NCBI RefSeq assembly: GCF_005405285.1
Contig: NZ_BJDT01000001.1
Location: 344,726-408,725 of the forward strand
Source: Weissella sagaensis
GTDB taxonomy: Bacteria; Bacillota; Bacilli; Lactobacillales; Lactobacillaceae
Length of the DNA: 64,000 bases
Direction of reading: 5' to 3'
Shown here: positions 54,749-62,600 of the stretch, piece by piece
How positions within the stretch are numbered: the stretch's first letter is position 1
Layout: every line of letters begins with the position of its first letter
Program-made: the position numbers and the translations under genes
The notes under the pieces: model-generated
Seen by the model: the letters and a program-made list of their open reading frames with translations, nothing else
Databases searched by the model: none
What the model was told of the DNA's origin: nothing

Positions 54749-54756
54749 TGAATCGT

Positions 54757-54793
54757 AAAAGCCAATCAGCTGTCCATAGTTGGTTGGCTTTTT
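54757..54793 (+). terminator. PTS operon terminator
   Basis: AAAAGCCAATCA and TGGTTGGCTTTT arms around GCTGTCCATAGT; T-run. Confidence 0.8.
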
Positions 54794-54889
54794 GTGTGGG
54801 AAAGTTATGAGAGGTAGTATCTTTAGTTAATTTTTAGTAAGCTTGAAGATATCATATATGAAATTAATTTATCAAAAAAAGGGGACACG

Positions 54890-56386
54890 ATGCCAAAAGA
54901 TGTTGTATTAGGAGTTGATTTGGGGACGTCTGCAGTTAAAGTATCTGCAGTTGATCGACAAGGAAATATTGTAGCTCAAGAAACATACAGTTATCCATTA
55001 TTACAATCGGCGCCAGGTTATAGTGAACAGAATCCACAAGAATGGGTGAGTGGGACAACTGTGGCGATTGTTCGTTTAATTTTAAATGACCATCTTACAG
55101 CTGAACAAATTAAAGGGATTTCTTTTTCTGGTCAGATGCATGGATTGGTCACGTTGGATAAAGCTAACAAGGTCATTAGACCGGCAATTTTATGGAATGA
55201 TACGCGTGCTACAAAGCAGGTACAAGAGATCAATAATCAGTTAGGGGATGACTTTTTACAAGTTACTCGTAATCGAGCACAGGCAGGATTTACATTACCA
55301 TCCCTTTTATGGTTAAAAGAAAATGAAACAGAAAATTTTGCAAAAATTCATAAGATTGTGACACCAAAAGACTATTTACGTTATCGCATGACGGGAAAGC
55401 TACAAATGGAAATTTCGGATGCAGCTGGTACTGTAGCATTAGACGTTGCAACAGGAACCTGGTCTAATTTAGTGCAGGAGGCTTTTGGTTTGTCAGCAAC
55501 CATGTTTCCAGAAATTATTCAATCAATTGATAATGTTGGGCCAATCTCTGATACGTATGCAGAATTTTCAGGGCTATCAACAAAAACACAAGAAATCGGT
55601 GGTGCCGCAGATAATGCAGCTGGTGCAGTAGGTGCAGCTATCTTAAAACCTAATATGGTAATGTCGTCAATTGGGACATCAGGTGTTGTGCTAAAGTATG
55701 AAGATAATGCTGATATTGATTACCATGGTAAAGTTACGTTTTTCAACCATGCAATTCCTCACAAATATTATTCAATGGGCGTGACTTTATCAGCGGGCTA
55801 TTCATTGTCATGGTTTAAGAAAACATTTGCAAGTGACCTTTCATTTGATGAAATGGTTGCCTTAGCGCAAGAATCTACCATCGGTGCACATGGATTAATA
55901 TTTACACCATACATTGTTGGTGAACGTGGAGATGGTGATATTCGCGGTTCATTTATTGGTGTTGATGGTACGCAAACGCGAAGTGACTTTGTCAGAGCCG
56001 TGTTGGAAGGTATCATTTATTCCTTTAAAGATTTATTTGCAATTTATGAAAATACTGGCTCAAATTTTGAGACAGTTGTGGCAATTGGTGGTGGCGCTAA
56101 ATCTGCTTTGTGGCTGCAAATTCAAGCAGATATATTTAATACCAGGGTTGTTGCATTGAAAAATGAGCAAGGACCCGGTATGGGAGCCGCTATTTTAGCT
56201 GCAGTTGGGTTAGGTTGGTTTGAGAGCGTTCAAGATGCTGCTAATACCTTTACAAGTTTTGATAAAACATATGAACCCAATCCGGCAAGTGTGGCAAAAT
56301 ATGATGAATATTATCAAATTTATAAACGTATTTATACACAAACTGCTGCTTTGTCACATGATTTGTTGGCATTAAGAAGAAAATAA
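54890..56386 (+). CDS. xylB: Xylulokinase
   Basis: 498 residues, FGGY kinase. [15 protein letters not shown] at the start, [12 protein letters not shown] (Met-His of xylulokinases), ILWNDTRA and [18 protein letters not shown]. Phosphorylates D-xylulose for the phosphoketolase pathway. Separate unit 97 bp after the PTS terminator. Its neighbourhood suggests the PTS handles a pentitol; but a PTS gives the phosphate ester, so the kinase is not strictly on that path, and no polyol dehydrogenase is present. Confidence 0.92.
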   Translation: MPKDVVLGVDLGTSAVKVSAVDRQGNIVAQETYSYPLLQSAPGYSEQNPQEWVSGTTVAIVRLILNDHLTAEQIKGISFSGQMHGLVTLDKANKVIRPAILWNDTRATKQVQEINNQLGDDFLQVTRNRAQAGFTLPSLLWLKENETENFAKIHKIVTPKDYLRYRMTGKLQMEISDAAGTVALDVATGTWSNLVQEAFGLSATMFPEIIQSIDNVGPISDTYAEFSGLSTKTQEIGGAADNAAGAVGAAILKPNMVMSSIGTSGVVLKYEDNADIDYHGKVTFFNHAIPHKYYSMGVTLSAGYSLSWFKKTFASDLSFDEMVALAQESTIGAHGLIFTPYIVGERGDGDIRGSFIGVDGTQTRSDFVRAVLEGIIYSFKDLFAIYENTGSNFETVVAIGGGAKSALWLQIQADIFNTRVVALKNEQGPGMGAAILAAVGLGWFESVQDAANTFTSFDKTYEPNPASVAKYDEYYQIYKRIYTQTAALSHDLLALRRK

Positions 56387-56442
56387 ACTAAACAAACAGA
56401 CTGGGATATTAAAAACACCCCAGTCTGTTTGTTTAGTTTATT
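56382..56442. terminator. Two-way terminator between xylB and the cupin gene
   Basis: A long near-perfect inverted repeat: AAACTAAACAAACAGACTGG on the left pairs with CCAGTCTGTTTGTTTAGTTT on the right, loop ~12 nt. It overlaps the xylB stop and reaches the stop of the convergent cupin gene. Confidence 0.88.
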
Positions 56443-56938
56443 AGTGTTTCGGAATTTCTTTATACGCTAATTTTTCGATTATCTGACTGTGTTGTGGATA
56501 GTCGCTTAATAAGTCTTGCTGTGTAAATAGTTCAAAATCTTGATAGTCAAAGCCAGGCGCTACTATACAACTGACGATACTAAAGCCAGTATCAACACTT
56601 GAGCCAAAAATGGTGTCGTGCGGTACTGTAAACGATAATGTTTCTCCTTTTTCGATGTTAGGACCAATCTTGATGCCTTCATAATGACCATCGGGGAAAA
56701 TACAATGAACTGTTAATGGTTTACCAGCATGATATAACCATGTTTCATCAGATTTCAACCGATGAAAGTGTGATGGGTTTTCAGATGTTAATAAGAAAAT
56801 AATCGATGTATATAAAGTGCGTGTTCCTTGAGGCAAAGCAAGCGTTTGCTCACTTTTGGTTGTTTCAGTAAAGTAACCGCCTTCGGGATGAGGTTCTAAA
56901 TGCAAGTTTTTAATCCAATAATCGATGCTTGTAGTCAT
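56441..56938 (-). CDS. Cupin family protein (DUF985/cupin_5)
   Basis: 165 residues. HPEGGYFTETTKS, TSIIFLLTSENPSHFHRLKSDE and FSIVSCIVAPGFDYQDFEL are the cupin_5 pattern. HFHRLKSDETWLYHAG holds the metal-type His/Glu residues. Biological role of the family is unclear. GGAGGTT before the start. Confidence 0.88.
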   Translation of the reverse strand: MTTSIDYWIKNLHLEPHPEGGYFTETTKSEQTLALPQGTRTLYTSIIFLLTSENPSHFHRLKSDETWLYHAGKPLTVHCIFPDGHYEGIKIGPNIEKGETLSFTVPHDTIFGSSVDTGFSIVSCIVAPGFDYQDFELFTQQDLLSDYPQHSQIIEKLAYKEIPKH

Positions 56939-57053
56939 GATAATTAACCTCCTGTTTGTATGATTATTATAACAAATGCAGTGCTGATTATGGATGGCTT
57001 TTCATATTTGAGTGTGGGAAATTTAGTAGTCTGAAAAGACTATCTTTATTGAT

Positions 57054-57067
57054 TGTAAACGTTTACA
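57054..57067. promoter_or_regulatory. Perfect palindromic cre site before the glucosidase gene
   Basis: TGTAAACGTTTACA is a fully symmetric match to the CcpA site. LacI-family sugar regulators such as MalR bind similar sites, so it may serve one of those instead. TAGATA at 57087-57092 may be the -10. Confidence 0.82.
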
Positions 57068-57135
57068 CAACCTGTTAAGATGTCAGTAGATAGAAAAAGA
57101 ACATCATCGCATTTTTATAGTGGGGGAATTATAAT

Positions 57136-58827
57136 ATGACAACAAAATGGTGGCAAAACGAAGTTGTTTACCAAGTCTATCCAAGATCATTTCAAGATAG
57201 CAATCATGATGGTATTGGGGATATTCAAGGAATCATTAGTCACTTAGATTATATCAAGAGCCTTGGTGTTACTATGATCTGGGTCTCGCCCATTTATCAA
57301 TCACCAATGGTAGATATGGGCTATGATATTTCGGATTATCAAGCCATCGATCCACAATTTGGTTCGCTGGATGATTTTAAAGCATTATTAGCTGAAGCAA
57401 AGCAGCGTGATATTAAAATTATTATGGATTTGGTTGTTAATCACACATCTGACCAACATGCTTGGTTTAAGGATGCATTGGCAAATCCTGATAGTCCATA
57501 TCGTGATTATTATATTTTCAAGAAAACAAGTAATGGTGAAAAACCTAATAATTGGCGCAGTATCTTTGGTGGTTCAACATGGGAGCCACTCCCAAATGAT
57601 CCTGATACGTACTATTTCCATACATTTGCCAAACAGCAACCTGATTTAAATTGGGAAAATCCAAAGCTACGTCGAGCAATTTATGACATGATTAATTGGT
57701 GGCTAGAGATGGGGGTTGCTGGTTTTCGTGTAGATGCCATTACGCATATTAAAAAGGACTTAGATTGGTTAAGTATCCCTGCTGATGATGTGGATGGCTT
57801 AGCATCAGTTGTTAAGAAGGGACGTAACCGACCGGGAGTGGGTGAATTCTTAACGGAATTGAAACAAGAAACGTTTGATAAGTATGATGCTGTCACTGTT
57901 GGTGAAGCCTATGGTTTGTCTGATAAAGAATTACCAAATTTTGTGGGACCTGATGGTTATTTCTCAATGGTCTTTGATTTTTCATATATGAATATTGATG
58001 TAAAAAATGATGATGAATGGTATCGTGGTCGTGCTGATTGGACAGCAATAGATTTGAGAAATGCATTCTTTGATGCGCAAGAAACAACGGCTAACGCACA
58101 AGATTCGCTAGCAAATGTTTTAGAAAATCATGACCAGCCACGTGTCTTATCGAAGCTCGTACCAGATAAAAATTATCAAACACCCCAGGCTGCTAAAGCA
58201 TTAGGGACAATGTATTACTTTTTGCCAGGTGTGCCTTTCATTTATCAAGGACAAGAAATTGGTATGAAGAACTTTGAACGCCAAAGCATTGCAGATTTCA
58301 ATGATGTGTCATCAATTAATAATTATAATACGGCCTTACAAGATGGCTATACTGCAGCAGATGCATTAGAAGCAGTTAACCATAAGTCACGTGACAATGC
58401 GCGGACACCGATGCAGTGGGATGATAGTGTCTATGGTGGCTTTTCTGATGTACAACCTTGGCTTGCAATGGGTAATGACCGAGACGGCATTAATGTTGCT
58501 AGTGAGCAACAGCATAATCAATCTGTTTTAAAATATTATCAAGCGTTAGGTGCGTTACACCATCATTCAGACTGGGAACCAGTAATTATTAATGGTGATT
58601 TTCAGCCAATGCGGTCACTGCCAGATACAGTGGTTGGTTATCAACGTCGCTTAGGTCAACAAGTATTGACGGTATTAGTCAACTTAGGTACAAAAGCGGC
58701 GCGTGTTAATTTGGTACAAACTGGGCAAACGCTTCAGCAAGCTGGGGATGTCCAAGTTCGTGATAAGCGTGTCAAGATGAGTCCTTATAGTGCCATTGTT
58801 TTAGGAGTTATGCAAGAAGAAGGTTAA
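57136..58827 (+). CDS. Alpha-glucosidase / oligo-1,6-glucosidase (GH13)
   Basis: 563 residues. GH13 regions: WWQNEVVYQVYPRSF, DLVVNHTSDQH, GFRVDAI with the nucleophile Asp200, VGEAYG with the acid Glu257, ENHDQPR with Asp333. Cytoplasmic (no signal). Val at VGEAYG-type positions and total length fit the GH13_31 oligo-1,6-glucosidase/dextran glucosidase group, acting on isomalto-oligosaccharides. Followed by a UDG gene after 2 bp. Confidence 0.92.
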   Translation: MTTKWWQNEVVYQVYPRSFQDSNHDGIGDIQGIISHLDYIKSLGVTMIWVSPIYQSPMVDMGYDISDYQAIDPQFGSLDDFKALLAEAKQRDIKIIMDLVVNHTSDQHAWFKDALANPDSPYRDYYIFKKTSNGEKPNNWRSIFGGSTWEPLPNDPDTYYFHTFAKQQPDLNWENPKLRRAIYDMINWWLEMGVAGFRVDAITHIKKDLDWLSIPADDVDGLASVVKKGRNRPGVGEFLTELKQETFDKYDAVTVGEAYGLSDKELPNFVGPDGYFSMVFDFSYMNIDVKNDDEWYRGRADWTAIDLRNAFFDAQETTANAQDSLANVLENHDQPRVLSKLVPDKNYQTPQAAKALGTMYYFLPGVPFIYQGQEIGMKNFERQSIADFNDVSSINNYNTALQDGYTAADALEAVNHKSRDNARTPMQWDDSVYGGFSDVQPWLAMGNDRDGINVASEQQHNQSVLKYYQALGALHHHSDWEPVIINGDFQPMRSLPDTVVGYQRRLGQQVLTVLVNLGTKAARVNLVQTGQTLQQAGDVQVRDKRVKMSPYSAIVLGVMQEEG

Positions 58828-58829
58828 AA

Positions 58830-59408
58830 ATGAGTGATGCCATTAAACAGGCGATTATGGCCGATGAACAAAATAAAGTTTATACGGAACGTGGAATAGG
58901 ACCAGTTTATCAAGTTGGTCCGGACGTCCGTATTTTGATTATTGGTCAGGCACCAGGAGCAAAAGTTGAACAAACTGGTATACCATTTAATGATAAAAGT
59001 GGTGATCGTTTACGTGAGTGGATGGGGGTTACAGCTGACGAATTTTATCATAGTGGAAAAATCGGTAATTTGCCGTTGGATTTTTATTTTCCAGGTAAGG
59101 GGAAAAATGGTGACTTGCCACCTCGTAAAGATTTTGCAACTAAATGGCATCCAAAGCTGTTAGCTGAAATGCCCAAAGTTGCTCTTGTTATTTTAGTTGG
59201 TGCTTACGCACAGCATTATTATTTGCCAATTAAAAAAACAGAGTCCATGACAGCTGTTATTAAAAGGTATGAAACTTTTGGTCCGAAATATTTACCAATT
59301 GTTCATTCATCCCCACGTAACAATATTTGGTTACGTAAAAATCCGTGGTTTGAGGCTGAAATTGTGCCTAAGTTACAGGAACGTGTGCGTGAATTGATGA
59401 TGGATTAG
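58830..59408 (+). CDS. Uracil-DNA glycosylase superfamily protein
   Basis: 192 residues. GQAPGAKVEQTGIPFNDKSG is the water-activating/uracil-loop motif; VHSSPRNNIW is the C-terminal motif (H-S-P in DNA loop). The UDG-like fold (COG1573-type) removes uracil from DNA. Starts 2 bp after the glucosidase, probably only by co-transcription. Confidence 0.85.
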   Translation: MSDAIKQAIMADEQNKVYTERGIGPVYQVGPDVRILIIGQAPGAKVEQTGIPFNDKSGDRLREWMGVTADEFYHSGKIGNLPLDFYFPGKGKNGDLPPRKDFATKWHPKLLAEMPKVALVILVGAYAQHYYLPIKKTESMTAVIKRYETFGPKYLPIVHSSPRNNIWLRKNPWFEAEIVPKLQERVRELMMD

Positions 59409-59418
59409 TTAGCAAATG

Positions 59419-59463
59419 AAAAAGCCAGTGACGATGCTATAAGCATCAGCCACTGGCTTTTAT
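59419..59463 (+). terminator. Terminator after the UDG-family gene
   Basis: AAAAAGCCAGTG and CACTGGCTTTTA outer arms, GATGC and GCATC inner arms. Confidence 0.86.
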
Positions 59464-59630
59464 TTTAGACTTCAAAACGGTAGTTATATCCGCTCTTTGT
59501 ATAAATGCGATAAACTACCAGTCCGTCAAAAATAAGTAATAAATATGTCACGCGCCTACGCTACGCTGCGGCAACATGCCAAATTTACGACTTATTTTAG
59601 ACTTAAAAACGGTAGTTATATCCGCTCTTT
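59460..59630. repeat. Dispersed intergenic repeat, copy B, with internal 39-bp direct repeat
   Basis: A 39-bp sequence at 59460-59498 recurs at 59592-59630 with one difference (C versus A after GACTT). Between them: AAAATAAGT...ACTTATTTT inverted arms around the GC-rich core CCTACGCTACGCTGCGGCA (59555-59573). Core and tail match copy A at 13381-13457 in order and spacing. No gene. It ends 5 bp before the stop of the minus-strand aldo/keto reductase. Confidence 0.65.
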
Positions 59631-59635
59631 ATTTT

Positions 59636-60475
59636 TTACTCAAATTCTTCATACTCGTTAGGGTCTTGACCATCAATACGGCCATCCGCACGATTTAGGT
59701 CATTAATAGCAGTAATTTCACTGTTTGTTAGTTCAAAATCAAAGACGTCAAGATTTTCACGTTGGTGAGCTGGATTTGCTGATCGTAAAACAGGAATAAT
59801 GCCACGATCAAGGTGCCAACGGGTAATGATTTGACTCGTTGACTTACCATACTTATCGGCAATTTCTTGTACAATAGGTTCCTTTAATGCAGAACTACCA
59901 CGGCCAAGAGGACTCCATGCTTGTACCTTAACAACACGACGTAAGTTTTCTAATAAGTTTTCTTCTTGAACCCAGTAGGGGTGCACTTCGATTTGGTTAA
60001 CAGCAGGTGTCACACCAGTTTTTTCAATAATACGATCTAGATGCTCAGGTTCAAAGTTTGAAACACCGATTGAACGGATCAAACCTTGCTTTTGTGCATC
60101 AACTAAGGCTTGCCATGCTTCGACATATAGACCACGCTTTGGCAAAGGCCAGTGAATGATAAATAGATCAAAATAATCCAGTCCCATTCGAGCTAGTGAC
60201 TCTTGAATAGCATCGCGAGCGCTTTCGTAATCATGATACTTACCAGGTAGTTTAGAAGTTACAAAGAATTCTGCACGAGGTACGCCGGACATGCGAATTG
60301 CTTTACCAACGATTCCTTCGTTATCATAATTTGTAGCAGAATCAATTAGCCGGTAACCGCTTTTAATAGCAGCTAGAACTTGTTGTAGTCCTGACCCACC
60401 TTTTAATTGATATGTTCCTAGTCCTAAGTTTGGTAATTTGTGACCATCATTTAATGTGACTTCTGGAATTGACAT
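59636..60475 (-). CDS. Aldo/keto reductase (2,5-diketogluconate reductase-like)
   Basis: 279 residues. LPNLGLGTYQLKGG, LIDSATNYDNE (Asp, Tyr), VTSKLPG (Lys), LFIIHWPLP (His), and IPVLRSANPAHQRENLDVFDF for the cofactor. Reduces aldehydes or ketones with NADPH; substrate unknown. GGAGG before the start. Distinct from the one at 49261, which is of another AKR subgroup. Confidence 0.92.
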   Translation of the reverse strand: MSIPEVTLNDGHKLPNLGLGTYQLKGGSGLQQVLAAIKSGYRLIDSATNYDNEGIVGKAIRMSGVPRAEFFVTSKLPGKYHDYESARDAIQESLARMGLDYFDLFIIHWPLPKRGLYVEAWQALVDAQKQGLIRSIGVSNFEPEHLDRIIEKTGVTPAVNQIEVHPYWVQEENLLENLRRVVKVQAWSPLGRGSSALKEPIVQEIADKYGKSTSQIITRWHLDRGIIPVLRSANPAHQRENLDVFDFELTNSEITAINDLNRADGRIDGQDPNEYEEFE

Positions 60476-60606
60476 AAATGCATCCTCCTTAATAATCTAA
60501 CACTACTGTCGCATTTAAATTGTAAATTTGCAAGCGATTTCTATCGCATTATGAGCTGACAAAAGGTAACATATAATTAGTGATTTTATATGAGGGAGTA
60601 AGTGAC

Positions 60607-60849
60607 GTGAAAAAGAAACGCATTTTTAGTGATGGGGTACTGATATTAGTTGGTGTAATGATGATTCTTTTAGGAATTTATTCATTATTTGATGTGTTTA
60701 CACCACATGTCATTTGGTATCATGGGATTTTCATGCTTCTATTTGCATGCGCAATTTTTGGTAGACGGAATAAAATAAAATGGTTGTTTATTGCAACGTC
60801 AGGGGTTTGGCTCTTAAATATACTGTGGGATATTATCCGTTTAATTTAA
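60607..60849 (+). CDS. Small membrane protein of unknown function
   Basis: 80 residues from GTG 60607 (GAGGGAG upstream). Three hydrophobic segments (about 8-30, 36-50, 58-78) and basic residues at the N-terminus and in GRRNKIK. Not recognised. 21 bp before the HerA-like gene, so the two may be one unit. Confidence 0.65.
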   Translation: MKKKRIFSDGVLILVGVMMILLGIYSLFDVFTPHVIWYHGIFMLLFACAIFGRRNKIKWLFIATSGVWLLNILWDIIRLI

Positions 60850-60870
60850 GCAAATAAAGAAGGGGAAAAT

Positions 60871-62052
60871 ATGATTTCAATACCATTATCAAGTCAGTTA
60901 ACGATTTCGGCTGATGATTTATTACAGCAACATTTATTGATTTTAGGGGCGACTGGTAGCGGTAAATCAACGAGTGCAATGACAATATTGCATGGATTGA
61001 TGAATGCTAATCAAACAACGATGATTATTGATCCAACAGGGGAATACCAACATTTACCAAATGCAGTTGTTGCTAAACTTGGTTACAATGCGTACATTGA
61101 TTATGAACAGTTAACAGGGGCGGATTTTAACTTATTATTTGGTGTTACTGATTCAGATGTGCAGGAAAAATTAACGGATGCACTAACGAGTTTAAAGATT
61201 CAAAAAAATATCATCGGCCAACCAGGAGTTTATAAAAAAGTAAATCGATCGTGGCAAGCTTTTGAGGCAGATGTTAAACGTTTGTATCATTATCCACAAC
61301 CCGTTGATATCAACTTATTACCAGAACAATTACGCCAAGAATATGCAGTACCTGTAGATGATTTTGATTTAATTGGGCAAGAAATTGATGAAGCAGGTTT
61401 TAAAAAATGTTTACCGCTTATTCGGCGAATTAAACGACTAACCAGTCAGCCACGGTTTCAGCGATTATTCCATATGCCAATGGTAGATGAGGCGAGCGTT
61501 GAAGCAACTGACATGCAGACAGATGTGATGTACTTATTGCGGTTATTTGCAAGTCATAAAAGTGACCATAAAATTTTAGTAATTGACTGTTCAATATTTG
61601 CTGATAATTTAGCGCTTGGTAAGGTGTTGGTGTCTTTGTTAACGACAGCGCTTTTACGAGAAAAGCAACAATTAAAACATAGTGTGCCGGTAACAGTATT
61701 AATTGATGAGGCACATCGCTATTTGATGGCTGACAATTTAGAGACGACGGGGATTTTTAGAATTGCTCGTGAAGGACGTAAATTGGGATTATTTTTGATG
61801 CTCACAACACAAAGTCCGTTAGATCTTGCGCCACAGTTACTGGGACAATTTGGTCATTATTTAGTGCACCAGTTAAATACAGCGAGTGAACTTGCGCAAT
61901 TGCCAGTATTGCAAGCACACGCACAACAAATTGTTAAAGCTGGTATTGGTCAGGCCTTGTTAGCAGGGAATAATTTAAAATCGCCACAATTGTTAGATGT
62001 TCAAATGGTGCCAGAAATGAATCATCAAACAGCAACCCCTAAATTTTTTTAG
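60871..62052 (+). CDS. HerA-like (DUF87) ATPase
   Basis: 393 residues. Walker A LGATGSGKST (25-34), Walker B TVLIDEAH (~274-281), TTQSPLDLAPQL after it with the sensor region. This is the HerA/FtsK-like hexameric translocase fold. HerA usually works with NurA nuclease or in defence systems (with Sir2 or DUF4297-type partners); neither is next to it. The middle part (~85-200) is a helical insert. Function unknown. Confidence 0.82.
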   Translation: MISIPLSSQLTISADDLLQQHLLILGATGSGKSTSAMTILHGLMNANQTTMIIDPTGEYQHLPNAVVAKLGYNAYIDYEQLTGADFNLLFGVTDSDVQEKLTDALTSLKIQKNIIGQPGVYKKVNRSWQAFEADVKRLYHYPQPVDINLLPEQLRQEYAVPVDDFDLIGQEIDEAGFKKCLPLIRRIKRLTSQPRFQRLFHMPMVDEASVEATDMQTDVMYLLRLFASHKSDHKILVIDCSIFADNLALGKVLVSLLTTALLREKQQLKHSVPVTVLIDEAHRYLMADNLETTGIFRIAREGRKLGLFLMLTTQSPLDLAPQLLGQFGHYLVHQLNTASELAQLPVLQAHAQQIVKAGIGQALLAGNNLKSPQLLDVQMVPEMNHQTATPKFF

Positions 62053-62059
62053 CAAAGTA

Positions 62060-62095
62060 AAAAGGACGTTTACACTATGTAGGCGTCCTTTGTTA
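62060..62095 (+). terminator. Terminator after the HerA-like gene
   Basis: AAAGGACG and CGTCCTTT arms around a ~14-nt loop, then TGTTATTT. T-run is imperfect. Confidence 0.65.
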
Positions 62096-62105
62096 TTTAT
62101 TGTAC

Positions 62106-62396
62106 TTATGATTCTTTATTTTCCGGAATAAAAGTGTCAACAGCAGACCAAAATGTCACTAGTGAAAAGACGATGGTGAAATGCCAAAAAATAGTTGACC
62201 AAGCATTTCCATAGACGTTGGTATAGGTATTGATAAAGCGTTGAGCAAAGATAAGCGCAATGACTTCTTCAACTCCAATAACTAACGCCGTTAAAGCAAT
62301 TGCAGCAGCTAACACAGCACCAATTAATAAAATAAGTGACGCAAGATGTTGTGCAATCCAGCGCAAAGACCATGCTTTGGCAGCCTTATGATTCAT
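62106..62396 (-). CDS. Small membrane protein of unknown function
   Basis: 96 residues: two long hydrophobic segments (about 14-48 and 66-86). Basic start (MNHKAAKAW) suggests the N-terminus stays inside. GGAGGTC 9 nt before the start. Not recognised. Minus strand, convergent with the HerA-like gene and divergent from uvrA; the 204-bp gap to uvrA carries a TATAAT at 62562-62567. Confidence 0.6.
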   Translation of the reverse strand: MNHKAAKAWSLRWIAQHLASLILLIGAVLAAAIALTALVIGVEEVIALIFAQRFINTYTNVYGNAWSTIFWHFTIVFSLVTFWSAVDTFIPENKES

Positions 62397-62600
62397 GAGT
62401 TGACGACCTCCGTTGAGTAATATTACAGTCTATTATACGTGAAATTATAAGCGTTGGTTGATAATTATTAAAAAAATTGTAAAAAAACGGGCTATATTTC
62501 GTTAAAATTAATGATGGCGTGATGGATTAGGTTTTAGCTAACAAAAAATTGCTAAAAGCGTTATAATATAAGCAGTAGAGCAGAGCAAAGGAGACGTTTT

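Noticed and set aside
62541-62567. Sigma-A promoter TTGCTA/TATAAT before uvrA
   Set aside because: The TATAAT at 62562 is good but TTGCTA is only 7 bp away and no other -35 fits; no SOS-type box could be recognised either.
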